Of a DNA stretch of 64,000 nt, positions 1 to 8,857 are shown piece after piece. Position 1 is the first letter of the stretch; each line of letters begins with the position of its first letter. The position numbers and the translations under genes are program-made. The stretch lies in assembly GCA_021201815.1 (NCBI GenBank), contig JAJQEC010000061.1:1-64000 (forward strand). Reading direction: 5' to 3'. This stretch comes from Candidatus Azobacteroides sp. Its GTDB lineage: Bacteria; Bacteroidota; Bacteroidia; Bacteroidales; WRGA01. The notes beneath the pieces were generated by a model. The model searched no databases. It worked only from the letters and a program-made list of their open reading frames with translations, and had not been told where the DNA came from.

Positions 1-1389
1 CACAGGGAAGTGCTGGAAGAAGATGTAGAACTGAAAAGAATGATTTATAAAAGTCATTTGCAGAATCTGGTTTTTAAAAATGTACATATTACCGGTGCCA
101 ACAGTGCACAGCAGGAATATATTGAGAATGCTATTCACCGGAGCGGGCAGAAATTTACATTAGAAGAATTTAAAACCTCTTATTTTAAATTACTGGCAGA
201 TTCAAAAATTTCGGAAATTATTCCTCATGCAGTATATAATCCGGAAGAGAAGTGTTTTGACCTGAACCTGGAAGTAATTATGGATGAAAATGTAATTATC
301 TCATTCGGTGGAAATATTTCTTCTTCCAATAGTAATCAGGCTTTTCTGGGAATTGGCTATCAGAGCCTGAGTAAATATGCTATTAATTATGACCTGCAGG
401 GAAACTTCGGGGATGCAAATAATAGTGTAATGTTATCCGGAAGGGTCGAGCTTCCTACCAGAAGTATTCCCATGTATTTACGTTTAATGGGGGTCTTCAT
501 GAACCAGAAATACTATAACAGTGACAACCTTTTTTACACGGAAGACGTATTGGCATTTATACGTCAAAAAGATATATATGTAAAAATGAGACTCGGTTTT
601 CCGTTTCTCATGAGAGGAAAGGCGGAGATTTCTTTAGGATACGGAGAATTACGGGATTATTACTATCAATCCAATAATGTGTCCTTTGCAGAGACGGATT
701 TTGATAAAAGTCGGTATAAATTAGGAGTAGGAACATTTCGTATCGAACACAATTCGTTGAATAATAAAATGTATGCGACAGAAGGATTGAGTTGGTATAT
801 GCTGGCCCAGCTTGTTGCAGGAACAGAATATTATAAATCGGCTCCTGTCAAGCTTGAGGGAGGTGTCACTGAAATTACGCATGAAAAAAAGGATCATTCC
901 TGGATGCAGATAAAAGGGGTGGTAAGGAATTATAACACCCTGTCTTCCGAATTTAATTTAGGCTATCATCTGGAAAGTGTAATCGCAGGAAAGAATTTTT
1001 TTAATAATTATACCTCTACCGTTCTTCAGGCTTCAGCCTTCCAGCCTACTCCTCATTCGAAAACCTCTTTCAATGAGAAGTTACGGGCGAATCAGTATTT
1101 TGCAGGCGGACTTATCCCTATATGGAAGATCAACCGGCTTTTTCATCTGAGAGGAGAATTTTATGCATTTCTTCCGTTTAATGAGATTATCCGTACCGAA
1201 GATAATAAAGCTTCTCAGGGGAAGTTTCTCCGGGATTTCCAATATCTGGGAGAGGCTTCCTTAGTATGCCAGTTGCCTTTTATGTCTATCGCAGTGTTTG
1301 CAAATAAATATAGTTATCCGGATAATAACTGGAACTTCGGGTTGAATATCGGTTATCTTATTTTCAATTCCAGGTTAATAGAGCAATAA
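1..1389 (+). CDS. Patatin-like phospholipase, C-terminal beta-barrel part (5' end outside window)
   Basis: The reading frame is open from base 1 to the TAA at 1387-1389, so the gene begins left of the window. What remains is a POTRA-like segment (first about 95 residues, starting with the LVFKNVHITGA region) followed by about 360 residues of alternating amphipathic beta strands. This is the tail arrangement of Bacteroidetes patatin-like proteins, where a secreted patatin lipase domain is followed by POTRA and an outer-membrane barrel. The lipase domain is not visible, so the name rests on architecture and family resemblance. It converges on prmA with only 10 bases between the stops. Another Omp85-type barrel protein is the main alternative. 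Confidence 0.62.
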   Translation, partial: HREVLEEDVELKRMIYKSHLQNLVFKNVHITGANSAQQEYIENAIHRSGQKFTLEEFKTSYFKLLADSKISEIIPHAVYNPEEKCFDLNLEVIMDENVIISFGGNISSSNSNQAFLGIGYQSLSKYAINYDLQGNFGDANNSVMLSGRVELPTRSIPMYLRLMGVFMNQKYYNSDNLFYTEDVLAFIRQKDIYVKMRLGFPFLMRGKAEISLGYGELRDYYYQSNNVSFAETDFDKSRYKLGVGTFRIEHNSLNNKMYATEGLSWYMLAQLVAGTEYYKSAPVKLEGGVTEITHEKKDHSWMQIKGVVRNYNTLSSEFNLGYHLESVIAGKNFFNNYTSTVLQASAFQPTPHSKTSFNEKLRANQYFAGGLIPIWKINRLFHLRGEFYAFLPFNEIIRTEDNKASQGKFLRDFQYLGEASLVCQLPFMSIAVFANKYSYPDNNWNFGLNIGYLIFNSRLIEQ

Positions 1390-1399
1390 ATAACCTGGC

Positions 1400-2242
1400 T
1401 TACTTTTTCCTGAAAGCAACTGCTGTCCAATTATTTTTTTCCATGTGATTTTTGAAAACCAATCCCAGGCTTTCGGCCTTTTCTCGTATGACAGGAATGT
1501 CTGATACATAAAAACCACTCATGTAGAGAAAGCTTCCCGAATCCATGCATTTCACATAGGCATCCATATCTTCAAGAAGAATATTGCGGTTGATATTGGC
1601 AAATATATAATCAAAAGTACCTTTTGTCTGTAATAATCCGGCACCACCCAGTTCTACGGATATATTTTTTGTTTTATTTAAAGTTATATTTTCTTTTGCA
1701 TTATTATATGCCCATTCATCGATGTCGATTGCTAGTACAGGGTCCGCCCCTTTCATGGCTGCAAGAATAGCCAGTACAGCAGTACCACATCCCATATCAA
1801 GAAAGGACTTTTTTTGGAGGTCAATTTCCAATAAAGAGGCGAGCATCAGGGATGTTGTTTCATGATGCCCTGTGCCAAATGCCATTTTAGGATCGATCAG
1901 AATGTCATATTCTGCTTCCGGAATATCCTGGTGGAAAGAGCTGTGAATGACACATTTGTTTTCTATAATAATTGGCTTGAAATAATGTTTTTCCCATTCT
2001 TCATTCCAGTTGGTCGGAGGAATATCCTTTATGGTATAATGAATTTCGTCTTTCACAGGAAGAGAACGGATAATTTCTTTTACTAAGGTTTCATCAAATT
2101 TTCCGGAAGGTATATATCCGCAAAATCCGCTTTCCTGTTCCGAAAAACTTTCAAAACCAATATCTCCAAGAAAAGCTGCTAGTAAGTCAAAAACAACTTC
2201 TTTGTTTTCAGATGTTAAAAAACAAACTTCTGTATAATGCAT
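1400..2242 (-). CDS. prmA: Ribosomal protein L11 methyltransferase
   Basis: This 280-residue protein is a class I SAM-dependent methyltransferase. The SAM-binding glycine motif appears as FLDMGCGTAVLAI near residues 147-159, preceded by the PrmA-type DPKMAFGTGHHETT segment and followed by the FANINRNIL catalytic-loop motif. PrmA trimethylates ribosomal protein L11 in the cytoplasm. Length is slightly under the E. coli enzyme (293). The first 100 residues correspond to the N-terminal substrate-recognition domain. It stands alone on the minus strand, divergent from the next gene. Confidence 0.95.
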   Translation of the reverse strand: MHYTEVCFLTSENKEVVFDLLAAFLGDIGFESFSEQESGFCGYIPSGKFDETLVKEIIRSLPVKDEIHYTIKDIPPTNWNEEWEKHYFKPIIIENKCVIHSSFHQDIPEAEYDILIDPKMAFGTGHHETTSLMLASLLEIDLQKKSFLDMGCGTAVLAILAAMKGADPVLAIDIDEWAYNNAKENITLNKTKNISVELGGAGLLQTKGTFDYIFANINRNILLEDMDAYVKCMDSGSFLYMSGFYVSDIPVIREKAESLGLVFKNHMEKNNWTAVAFRKK

Positions 2243-2297
2243 TATTTTTAAAAACGTTAAACTAGAGTAAATTAGCGGTAAAACTTAATATAAATAT

Positions 2298-2305
2298 TAT
2301 CTTTG
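2298..2305 (+). promoter_or_regulatory. Bacteroidetes -7 promoter element
   Basis: TATCTTTG matches the Bacteroidetes -7 consensus TAnnTTTG and lies about 137 bases before the start of the Trp/Tyr/Ser-rich secreted protein gene. No clear TTG -33 box is present at the usual spacing. Confidence 0.4.
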
Positions 2306-2441
2306 TAATGTAGAAGGAGCAAAAATAATGTCTTTTTATTTTTAACATATCATTTGATTAAACTTTTTATTTTAATTGTCGTCTAACTATTAACTAATAG
2401 TCATGATTTTTACGTAAAAAGAAAAAGAAAGGGTTTGAACC

Positions 2442-3791
2442 ATGAGAGAGTTTTTTAAAATATGTTTAACTGGATTCCTGCTTTCGGGCATGGTCTCCAC
2501 AATGGTTTATTCTCAGGACTATGTGGACGGGATTTATTACCGTCCGGATAAAAAAGCATCCGAGGTTCCGAAAAAGAGCGTGGAAGAAGCTTCTGCTCCT
2601 CAAAAGGAAACTTATCAGGATGTGTATGTCATTTCTTCAGATCAGCCACTCTCAATAAGTGTGGACGAATATAACCGCATCTCAGCGGCTCCGTCACAGG
2701 ATTTATCTTATGAACAGGATTCGCTGGATATTGATATCTGGGCAGATGAAGATGTATATGAATACACGACCAGAATAGATCGTTTTCATAACCCCGCCAC
2801 CATTAACATTGACGCGGAGAATGTGAATGTATATGTTCCGGACAATGGAAGTAGCAACTGGAATATTTATATCAACGGAAATTCCTATTATGGCTGGAAC
2901 AGGCCGTACAATAATTTCTATGTAAGCTGGGGTTATCCCTGGGGTTGGGGAGTTGGCTGGAATTACGGCTGGAGCTCCTGGTATTATCCATGGTATACTT
3001 CTTACTGGGGATGGGGATATCCGGGTTATTATGGATATTATCGTCCTCATTATCACTATTACGGGGGATATTATGGACATCATCACTACCACCGTCCTCC
3101 CTACTATTCTTATTCTAGAACAGGACAAAGAGGATATTCTTCTGCAGGCCGTTCCGGAATAAACAGGACCGGTTCTTCACAAGTGAGAAATAGTTCCGGT
3201 GCTCCATCTGTCAGCTCAGGTTCTGATAGAGTATCTTCCTCCAGAAGAAGTGCTGCCGGTACCAGTTCTGGTTCTAACGTATCCGGTACTACCCGGACAC
3301 GCCGTTCCGGAGAATATACATACGACGCTTCAACCGGAAAAGTAGTATACAAAGGCCGGGAAAATAATTCGGAAGCTACCAACAGGACAGGTACTAACAC
3401 CAGAACCCGTGTAGGTTCTACATCTACAGATAACAATAGCCAGAGTAGTTCTTCCGGTAATGTGAATACAGGTAGAACAAGAAGTTCAGGTACTACCAGC
3501 TCGGGAACCAATTCTTCTTCCGGAAGACAAAGCAATAGCAGTTACCGGACAGGTTCATCAAGCAACAGTTCAGGTAGTTCCGGTACTTCAACCAGAAGTT
3601 CTTCTTCTTACTCTACTCCTTCCAATTCTAAAAGTCGGAGTTCGAGTGGAAGTTATAATTCCGGATCATCAACCAGAAGCAGTTCCAGCGGAAGCTATAG
3701 CAGCGGTTCATCAAGCCGTAGCAGCAGCGGATCTGCAGGAAGAAGTAGCGGTAGCAGTGGTGGCGGACGCTCTTCCGGTGGTAGAAGATAA
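2442..3791 (+). CDS. Secreted low-complexity protein (Trp/Tyr/Gly-rich, then Ser/Arg/Gly-rich)
   Basis: This 449-residue protein starts with a signal peptide (residues 1-24, cleavage after VYSQ). A soluble stretch follows (25-130) and then a strongly aromatic segment (about 140-225) dominated by Trp, Tyr, Gly and His. From about 225 to the end it is almost entirely Ser, Gly, Arg and Thr. No enzymatic motif is visible. The composition suggests an exported, surface or matrix-associated disordered protein. I do not recognise a characterised family. It sits between prmA and the FadL-like porin gene. Confidence 0.75.
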   Translation: MREFFKICLTGFLLSGMVSTMVYSQDYVDGIYYRPDKKASEVPKKSVEEASAPQKETYQDVYVISSDQPLSISVDEYNRISAAPSQDLSYEQDSLDIDIWADEDVYEYTTRIDRFHNPATINIDAENVNVYVPDNGSSNWNIYINGNSYYGWNRPYNNFYVSWGYPWGWGVGWNYGWSSWYYPWYTSYWGWGYPGYYGYYRPHYHYYGGYYGHHHYHRPPYYSYSRTGQRGYSSAGRSGINRTGSSQVRNSSGAPSVSSGSDRVSSSRRSAAGTSSGSNVSGTTRTRRSGEYTYDASTGKVVYKGRENNSEATNRTGTNTRTRVGSTSTDNNSQSSSSGNVNTGRTRSSGTTSSGTNSSSGRQSNSSYRTGSSSNSSGSSGTSTRSSSSYSTPSNSKSRSSSGSYNSGSSTRSSSSGSYSSGSSSRSSSGSAGRSSGSSGGGRSSGGRR

Positions 3792-3942
3792 TTTTTATAT
3801 CCTTATTTAGTTGAATACATAACGAAAACAAAGAGTAAATTGATTTGTTGATATTAAAAAGGAAATACATCTTTTATATATGTAAGATATTTGAGATGCT
3901 ATTTCCTTTTTTCAATACTATCAATCGTAAAAAATCATCAAT

Positions 3943-5493
3943 ATGAAGAAATACCTAACATTTTCAGCTATTGCCCTTTTAAGTGCCAGCCTTTCCGGTC
4001 AGATCATAGAAGAGATGGATGCGCTGAAATATTCCCGTAGCCAGATTATGGGAAGTGCACGTTATATGAGTATGGCTGGAGCTTTTACCTCATTGGGAGG
4101 GGAAGTCTCCAGTATTAATCAGAATCCGGCCGGCATTGCCGTATTTCCCAAAAGTGAAATTTCCGGTACGCTCAATTTACGATTTCTCAATACCAAAGTC
4201 AATCAGAACGGGAGTACCAACAGTGAAGATCTGACAAAGTTCTCTTTGGATAATATCGGATATGTGGGTGCTGTAAATCTTAAAAATAGCGGAAGCGGAA
4301 TCATGAACTGGAATTTTGGTTTTGTTTATAACAGGACTTATTCCTTTGACAGGAATTATTATGGCCAGGGAAATACCAGTGGCTATAGTTCGTTACCTGA
4401 TTATATCGCCCGGAAGACCTCCACTTTCCGTCCTCCTATTTATGAAGATGAGTTCGGATATGGTTCGGATATTCCCTGGTTATCCGTCTTGGGGTATGAT
4501 GCTTCTCTAATATCTGCTATTGATGGCGGACCTTCTTATATAAATAATTTTAATGACCGTTTTACGGCTTCTTCTCTTAAAATGGTCGAAAGAGGACATG
4601 TCGATGAATATAATTTTGCCCTGGGATTTAATTATTCTCATTTATTATATGTCGGATTAAATGTGGGAATTACCGATATGGTGTATGACCAGAGCTCTTA
4701 TTACAATGAAGTATTTACAGGGACAGAAGGTTCGGATGGTTATGAACTGATTAATCACAGGAGCCTGGACGGTTCCGGAGTGAACGTAAAAATAGGAGCG
4801 ATTATACGACCTACGTATGCTTGGAGATTAGGAATTGCTTATCATTCTCCTACTTTCTATAATATGTCAACTTCTTATTACGGGGAAGTACGGAACTACA
4901 ATCCGGATTATGCTAACTCCGGTACCATTGGCTATGAACCCGGAGAATATTATCCGAGAACGGATTTTGACCTGCGCACTCCCCAGAAGCTTTTAGTAGG
5001 AACTTCTTTTATCGGAGATTACGGATTGGTCAGCGTCGATTATGAATATTGTGATTACTCCTCTATAAAAATAAAAGAAGACGGATTTAATGTCACACCT
5101 CCTTTGGATGAAACCCTCAGAGGTACGCATACCATTAAAATAGGAGGGGAGTATTTTATTAACAACAGTTTTTCTTTAAGAGCCGGATATGCGCATATTA
5201 CCAGCCCGGTAAAAAAAGAAGTACTGGACGGTGGGCTGGAAGTTTTTACAAGCGGAACTGTGCCTCATTATACGCTGGATAAAGGACAAAACTATTTTTC
5301 TCTTGGATTCGGATATCGATATAAAAGTGCATTTGTAGATATGGCGTATGTTCTGAATAGCTACAAAGAGGACCTGTATGCCTTTTCTCCGGTATTCGAT
5401 TCTACATCCGGTCAACAGGTAATTATGCCGGTTGTGTCTAAACTGACAAACAACCGGAGTAATATATTGTTGACATTTGGTGTGCAATTTTAA
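3943..5493 (+). CDS. OmpP1/FadL-family outer membrane transport protein
   Basis: This 516-residue protein has a signal peptide (residues 1-19) and the N-terminal hatch-like segment typical of the OmpP1/FadL/TodX family: ARYMSMAGAFTSLGGEVSSI followed by NQNPAGIAVF. About 14 amphipathic beta strands follow, and the last strand ends in the aromatic residue of FGVQF, as outer-membrane barrels usually do. Family members carry hydrophobic substrates across the outer membrane. In Bacteroidales such genes are often labelled hemin receptor without direct proof, so the substrate here is unknown. A FadL-like gene just before the aromatic operon is an order I associate with this group, but they are separate transcription units. 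Confidence 0.85.
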   Translation: MKKYLTFSAIALLSASLSGQIIEEMDALKYSRSQIMGSARYMSMAGAFTSLGGEVSSINQNPAGIAVFPKSEISGTLNLRFLNTKVNQNGSTNSEDLTKFSLDNIGYVGAVNLKNSGSGIMNWNFGFVYNRTYSFDRNYYGQGNTSGYSSLPDYIARKTSTFRPPIYEDEFGYGSDIPWLSVLGYDASLISAIDGGPSYINNFNDRFTASSLKMVERGHVDEYNFALGFNYSHLLYVGLNVGITDMVYDQSSYYNEVFTGTEGSDGYELINHRSLDGSGVNVKIGAIIRPTYAWRLGIAYHSPTFYNMSTSYYGEVRNYNPDYANSGTIGYEPGEYYPRTDFDLRTPQKLLVGTSFIGDYGLVSVDYEYCDYSSIKIKEDGFNVTPPLDETLRGTHTIKIGGEYFINNSFSLRAGYAHITSPVKKEVLDGGLEVFTSGTVPHYTLDKGQNYFSLGFGYRYKSAFVDMAYVLNSYKEDLYAFSPVFDSTSGQQVIMPVVSKLTNNRSNILLTFGVQF

Positions 5494-5513
5494 AAAATAA
5501 ATATAAAATTGCT

Positions 5514-5542
5514 TTGAGAATAAAAAAAAGATATTACTTTTG
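5514..5542 (+). promoter_or_regulatory. Promoter of the phe/tyr operon
   Basis: TTG at 5514-5516 (-33 box) and TACTTTTG at 5535-5542 (-7 box, consensus TAnnTTTG) are separated by 18 bases. Transcription would start near 5549, about 20 bases before the leader peptide start codon. Confidence 0.7.
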
Positions 5543-5569
5543 CACCCATAATAACTGAGACAAGCAGTC

Positions 5570-5647
5570 ATGAATCATTTTTCGTTTACATATTTTTATT
5601 TTTACTTTTACTTTAGCAACAAAGTGAAACGGGATTTTAATGTGTAA
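5570..5647 (+). CDS. Phe/Tyr-rich leader peptide of the pheA operon (25 aa)
   Basis: An ATG at 5570 opens a 25-codon frame ending at TAA 5645-5647. Seven of the 25 codons are Phe and four are Tyr. Residues 7-15 read TYFYFYFYF, giving eight aromatic codons in a row (5591-5614). It lies between the operon promoter and an intrinsic terminator, directly ahead of pheA. This is the arrangement of a transcription-attenuation leader such as the E. coli pheA leader peptide. Phe and Tyr codons together match an operon that makes both amino acids. It is too short to be found by ordinary gene calling. Confidence 0.8.
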   Translation: MNHFSFTYFYFYFYFSNKVKRDFNV

Positions 5648-5681
5648 ACAGAATACATATAAGAAATATGAAGAATCCCGT
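5629..5681 (+). promoter_or_regulatory. Attenuator antiterminator stem
   Basis: Bases 5629-5638 (ACGGGATTTT, inside the last codons of the leader peptide) can pair with 5672-5681 (AGAATCCCGT) in a 10-bp stem with one G-U pair. The right arm overlaps the left arm of the terminator hairpin, so the two structures exclude each other. A ribosome stalled in the aromatic run (up to 5614) would leave this stem free to form. A ribosome at the stop codon would cover its left arm. Confidence 0.7.
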
Positions 5682-5702
5682 CAATAATGGCGGGATTTTT
5701 TT
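5674..5702 (+). terminator. Attenuator terminator ahead of pheA
   Basis: AATCCCGTCA (5674-5683) pairs with TGGCGGGATT (5688-5697) in a 10-bp stem with one G-U pair and loop ATAA, and a run of seven T ends at 5702. It lies 18 bases before the pheA start codon, so it can only act as a conditional terminator. Confidence 0.82.
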
Positions 5703-5720
5703 GTTTTAATAATCAAAATA

Positions 5721-6566
5721 ATGAAAAAAGTAGCTATTCAGGGAATTGCAGGGTCCTATCACGAGATTGTCGCCAGAAGGTATTTTGACGAAGAGGAAGT
5801 GGAGATTATTGATTGTAAAACATTCCGTGATGTTTTTCAAACACTGGGAAAAGATGATGCAGAAATCGGCATAGTGGCTATAGAAAATACGATTGCCGGA
5901 AGTTTATTGCAGAATTATGAATTACTCAGAGAAAGCAATATGAAGATTTTCGGAGAGTATAAACTCCGTATTTCCCATACTTTCTCCGCTCTTCCGGGAC
6001 AAAGCCTGCAGGATATAAAAGAAGTTATCTCTCACCCGATTGCTATTATGCAATGCCGCAATTTCCTTGAAACTCTTCCTCATGTGAAAGTAATTGAAGG
6101 AGAAGATACAGCCGCAAGTGCCCGGGATATAAGTGTAAATAAAATATTAAATCAGGCCGCTATCTGTTCGGCAGGAGCGGCAGAAGTATACGGGCTGGAA
6201 GTGCTGGAAAGAGGAATTGAAACCAATAAACATAACTTTACCCGTTTTCTCTTCATCGCAGACCAATGGGTAGCAGATGATCTGATTAAGAAAGCGGATA
6301 TAAACAAAGCTTCTTTGGTTTTTTCTGTCCCTCATAATGAAGGAAGCCTTTCTCAGGTCTTATCAGTGCTTTCTTTCTATAGCATGAACCTTACAAAAAT
6401 CCAGTCTTTGCCTATCATCGGACGGGAATGGGAATATATGTTTTATGCGGATCTTACATTTACAGACTATACCCGTTACAAACAATCCGTGGATGCCATT
6501 ATGCCATTGATCAGGGATTTTAAAATACTGGGGGAATACGCAGAGGGAAAACAAAGTTTATCATAA
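5721..6566 (+). CDS. pheA: Prephenate dehydratase
   Basis: This 281-residue enzyme converts prephenate to phenylpyruvate in phenylalanine synthesis. The N-terminal PDT domain (about 1-180) includes the GIAGSYHEIVA start, the IAIENTIAGS substrate segment and the catalytic NFTRF motif near residue 173. A C-terminal ACT domain (about 195-275) should bind phenylalanine. Its usual ESRP motif is replaced by QSLP. The gene lacks a fused chorismate mutase, which is supplied by the DAHP synthase fusion two genes downstream. It is the first gene after the attenuator, so it is probably controlled by Phe/Tyr-tRNA charging as well as ACT feedback. Confidence 0.95.
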   Translation: MKKVAIQGIAGSYHEIVARRYFDEEEVEIIDCKTFRDVFQTLGKDDAEIGIVAIENTIAGSLLQNYELLRESNMKIFGEYKLRISHTFSALPGQSLQDIKEVISHPIAIMQCRNFLETLPHVKVIEGEDTAASARDISVNKILNQAAICSAGAAEVYGLEVLERGIETNKHNFTRFLFIADQWVADDLIKKADINKASLVFSVPHNEGSLSQVLSVLSFYSMNLTKIQSLPIIGREWEYMFYADLTFTDYTRYKQSVDAIMPLIRDFKILGEYAEGKQSLS

Positions 6567-6588
6567 ATTAAATAAACGGCTAGCAAAG

Positions 6589-7761
6589 ATGTCTATGATT
6601 GAAAATATAAAACCGGCTGTTCGATTAAATCAGGTTTCCGAATATTATTTCTCTAATAAATTAAAGGAAATTGCCCGGATGAATGCGGAGGGAAAAAATG
6701 TTATCAGTCTGGGAGTAGGGAGCCCGGATCTCCCTCCTTCGAAAGCAGCGTTGGATGTAATGTGTGAACAGACGCGAAGGAACGATACACATGGTTATCA
6801 ACCTTATGTCGGTATTCCGGAGCTAAGAAAAGGTTTTGCCGACTGGTATCACAAATGGTATGGGGTTGACTTAAATCCGGATACTGAAATTCAACCGCTT
6901 ATAGGCTCCAAAGAAGGAATTTTACATATTACCTTGGCTTTTATTAATCCCGGAGAAGGGGTATTGGTACCTAATCCCGGATATCCTACCTACAGCTCTT
7001 TGAGTAGTTTATTAGGTGCGGAGCTGAACTATTACAACCTGGAAGAAAAAAACGGATGGTATCCTGATTTTGAAGAACTGGAGAAAAGGGATTTAAGCAA
7101 TATAAAGCTTATGTGGGTGAATTACCCGCACATGCCAACCGGTACACCGGCTACAAAAGAACTGTTTGAAAAGATAGTGGCTTTTGGAAAAAAACATCAT
7201 ATTGTCATTTGCAACGATAATCCGTATAGCTTTATATTAAATGAGCATCCGTTAAGTATATTGAGTGTAGAAGGAGCGAAAGATATTTGTATTGAATTGA
7301 ATTCTCTCAGTAAATCTCATAACATGCCCGGTTGGCGTATCGGTTTGCTCGCTTCTAATCCGACATTTGTCAGCTGGGTGCTCAAAGTAAAAAGCAATAT
7401 TGATTCCGGAATGTTCCGGCCTTTACAGCTTGCTGCTGCCGAAGCCCTGAAAAGTGACAAGGCATGGTATGATAAAATGAATGCTGTATATAAAAGTCGT
7501 CGTAAAGTTGCCGAAGAAATAATGAAAACCCTGGGATGTGAATTTGACCCTGAACAGGTGGGCATGTTTCTGTGGGGTAAAATTCCTTCTTGCTACGAAA
7601 GTAGTAAGGAATTAGCGGATAAAATATTATACGGTGCCAATGTATTTCTTACCCCGGGATTTATTTTTGGCAGTAACGGAGAAAGATATATCCGGATCTC
7701 TCTTTGTTGCAAAGAAGAGAAATTGCAGGAAGCATTAGAAAGAATTAAAAATCTTAAATAG
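6589..7761 (+). CDS. PLP-dependent class I/II aminotransferase of aromatic operon
   Basis: This 390-residue fold-type I aminotransferase shows the substrate-side motif LGVGSPDLPPS near residues 40-50, the Asn-Pro-type loop (NYPHMPTGTPA) and the PLP lysine in NSLSKSHNMPGWRIG near residue 243. Placed 22 bases after pheA and before the DAHP synthase, it most likely transaminates phenylpyruvate and 4-hydroxyphenylpyruvate to Phe and Tyr. By sequence it also resembles LL-diaminopimelate and aspartate aminotransferases, so the specificity is inferred from context only. Confidence 0.88.
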   Translation: MSMIENIKPAVRLNQVSEYYFSNKLKEIARMNAEGKNVISLGVGSPDLPPSKAALDVMCEQTRRNDTHGYQPYVGIPELRKGFADWYHKWYGVDLNPDTEIQPLIGSKEGILHITLAFINPGEGVLVPNPGYPTYSSLSSLLGAELNYYNLEEKNGWYPDFEELEKRDLSNIKLMWVNYPHMPTGTPATKELFEKIVAFGKKHHIVICNDNPYSFILNEHPLSILSVEGAKDICIELNSLSKSHNMPGWRIGLLASNPTFVSWVLKVKSNIDSGMFRPLQLAAAEALKSDKAWYDKMNAVYKSRRKVAEEIMKTLGCEFDPEQVGMFLWGKIPSCYESSKELADKILYGANVFLTPGFIFGSNGERYIRISLCCKEEKLQEALERIKNLK

Positions 7762-7784
7762 TAACTCAACAATATAAATAGTTT

Positions 7785-8846
7785 ATGGAATTAGAATCAA
7801 TTTTACTACCCGGCATAGATGATAAACGTCCTTTGGTGATTGCCGGTCCTTGTAGTGCGGAAACAGAAGAGCAGGTAATGAATACGGCCAGGGCATTGGC
7901 TGATAAAGGAGTTAAAATATTCAGAGCAGGGATCTGGAAGCCAAGAACTAAGCCGGGAGGTTTTGAAGGAGTAGGTTCCGAAGGGCTGGGCTGGCTGAGG
8001 AATGTGAAAAAGGAAACGGGAATGTATGTCGCTACGGAAGTGGCTACCGCTAAACATGTATACGAAGCAATGAAATATGGCATCGATATGCTTTGGATCG
8101 GCGCGCGGACTTCTGCAAATCCTTTTGCCGTGCAGGAGCTGGCTGAAGCATTACAGGGGCTGGATATTCCTGTGCTGATAAAAAATCCTGTCAATCCTGA
8201 TCTGGAACTATGGATCGGAGCAATTGAACGTATTTACAATGCGGGTATTAAAAAAATAGGTGTGATTCACCGGGGGTTCAGTTCTTATGACAAAAAGATT
8301 TACCGTAACTTGCCTCAATGGCATATCCCTATTGAGCTTCGCAGACGGATGCCGAATTTACCTATTATCTGCGACCCAAGCCATATCGGTGGAAGAAGAG
8401 AGTTGATTGCTTCTTTATCTCAACAGGCGATGGACCTCAATTTCGATGGACTGATTATCGAATCTCATTGCAATCCGGATGCCGCATGGAGCGATAAAGA
8501 CCAGCAGGTGACACCGGATATCCTGGAATATATCTTAAATTTACTGGTAATCCGTGATACGAACCAGACAACAGAATGTTTATCCGAGCTGCGCAGCCAG
8601 ATTGATGAAATAGATAATCAATTACTCGAAGTACTGGCAAAAAGAATGCGGGTTTCCCGTGAAATAGGTCAATATAAGAAGGAACATAATATGACTGTCT
8701 TACAGACCGGCCGCTATGATGAAATTCTGAAAGACCGTATCGAACAGGCAGAGCAACTGGATATGGGAGGGGATTTTATAAAAACAATTCTGGAAGCCAT
8801 CCATGAAGAATCTGTTCGCCAACAGGTGAAAGTGATCAATCAATAA
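7785..8846 (+). CDS. Bifunctional DAHP synthase / chorismate mutase (type II)
   Basis: This 353-residue fusion opens with a DAHP synthase of the Ibeta type (about 1-255), showing VIAGPCSAET, the KPRTKPGGFEG phosphate-binding segment and CDPSHIGGRRE. An AroQ-type chorismate mutase helical domain follows (about 262-345: ELRSQIDEIDNQLLEVLAKR). It provides the first committed step of the shikimate route and the branch-point conversion of chorismate to prephenate, feeding both pheA and tyrA in the same operon. The mutase domain may also serve as the allosteric sensor of the synthase, as in related fusions. It is 23 bases from the previous gene. Confidence 0.94.
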   Translation: MELESILLPGIDDKRPLVIAGPCSAETEEQVMNTARALADKGVKIFRAGIWKPRTKPGGFEGVGSEGLGWLRNVKKETGMYVATEVATAKHVYEAMKYGIDMLWIGARTSANPFAVQELAEALQGLDIPVLIKNPVNPDLELWIGAIERIYNAGIKKIGVIHRGFSSYDKKIYRNLPQWHIPIELRRRMPNLPIICDPSHIGGRRELIASLSQQAMDLNFDGLIIESHCNPDAAWSDKDQQVTPDILEYILNLLVIRDTNQTTECLSELRSQIDEIDNQLLEVLAKRMRVSREIGQYKKEHNMTVLQTGRYDEILKDRIEQAEQLDMGGDFIKTILEAIHEESVRQQVKVINQ

Positions 8847-8857
8847 GCAACAGAGAA

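Noticed and set aside
2703-3535. Two 141-residue minus-strand frames opposite the Trp/Tyr/Ser-rich protein
   Set aside because: They are shadows of low-complexity codons on the plus strand, where a signal peptide and promoter support the real gene.
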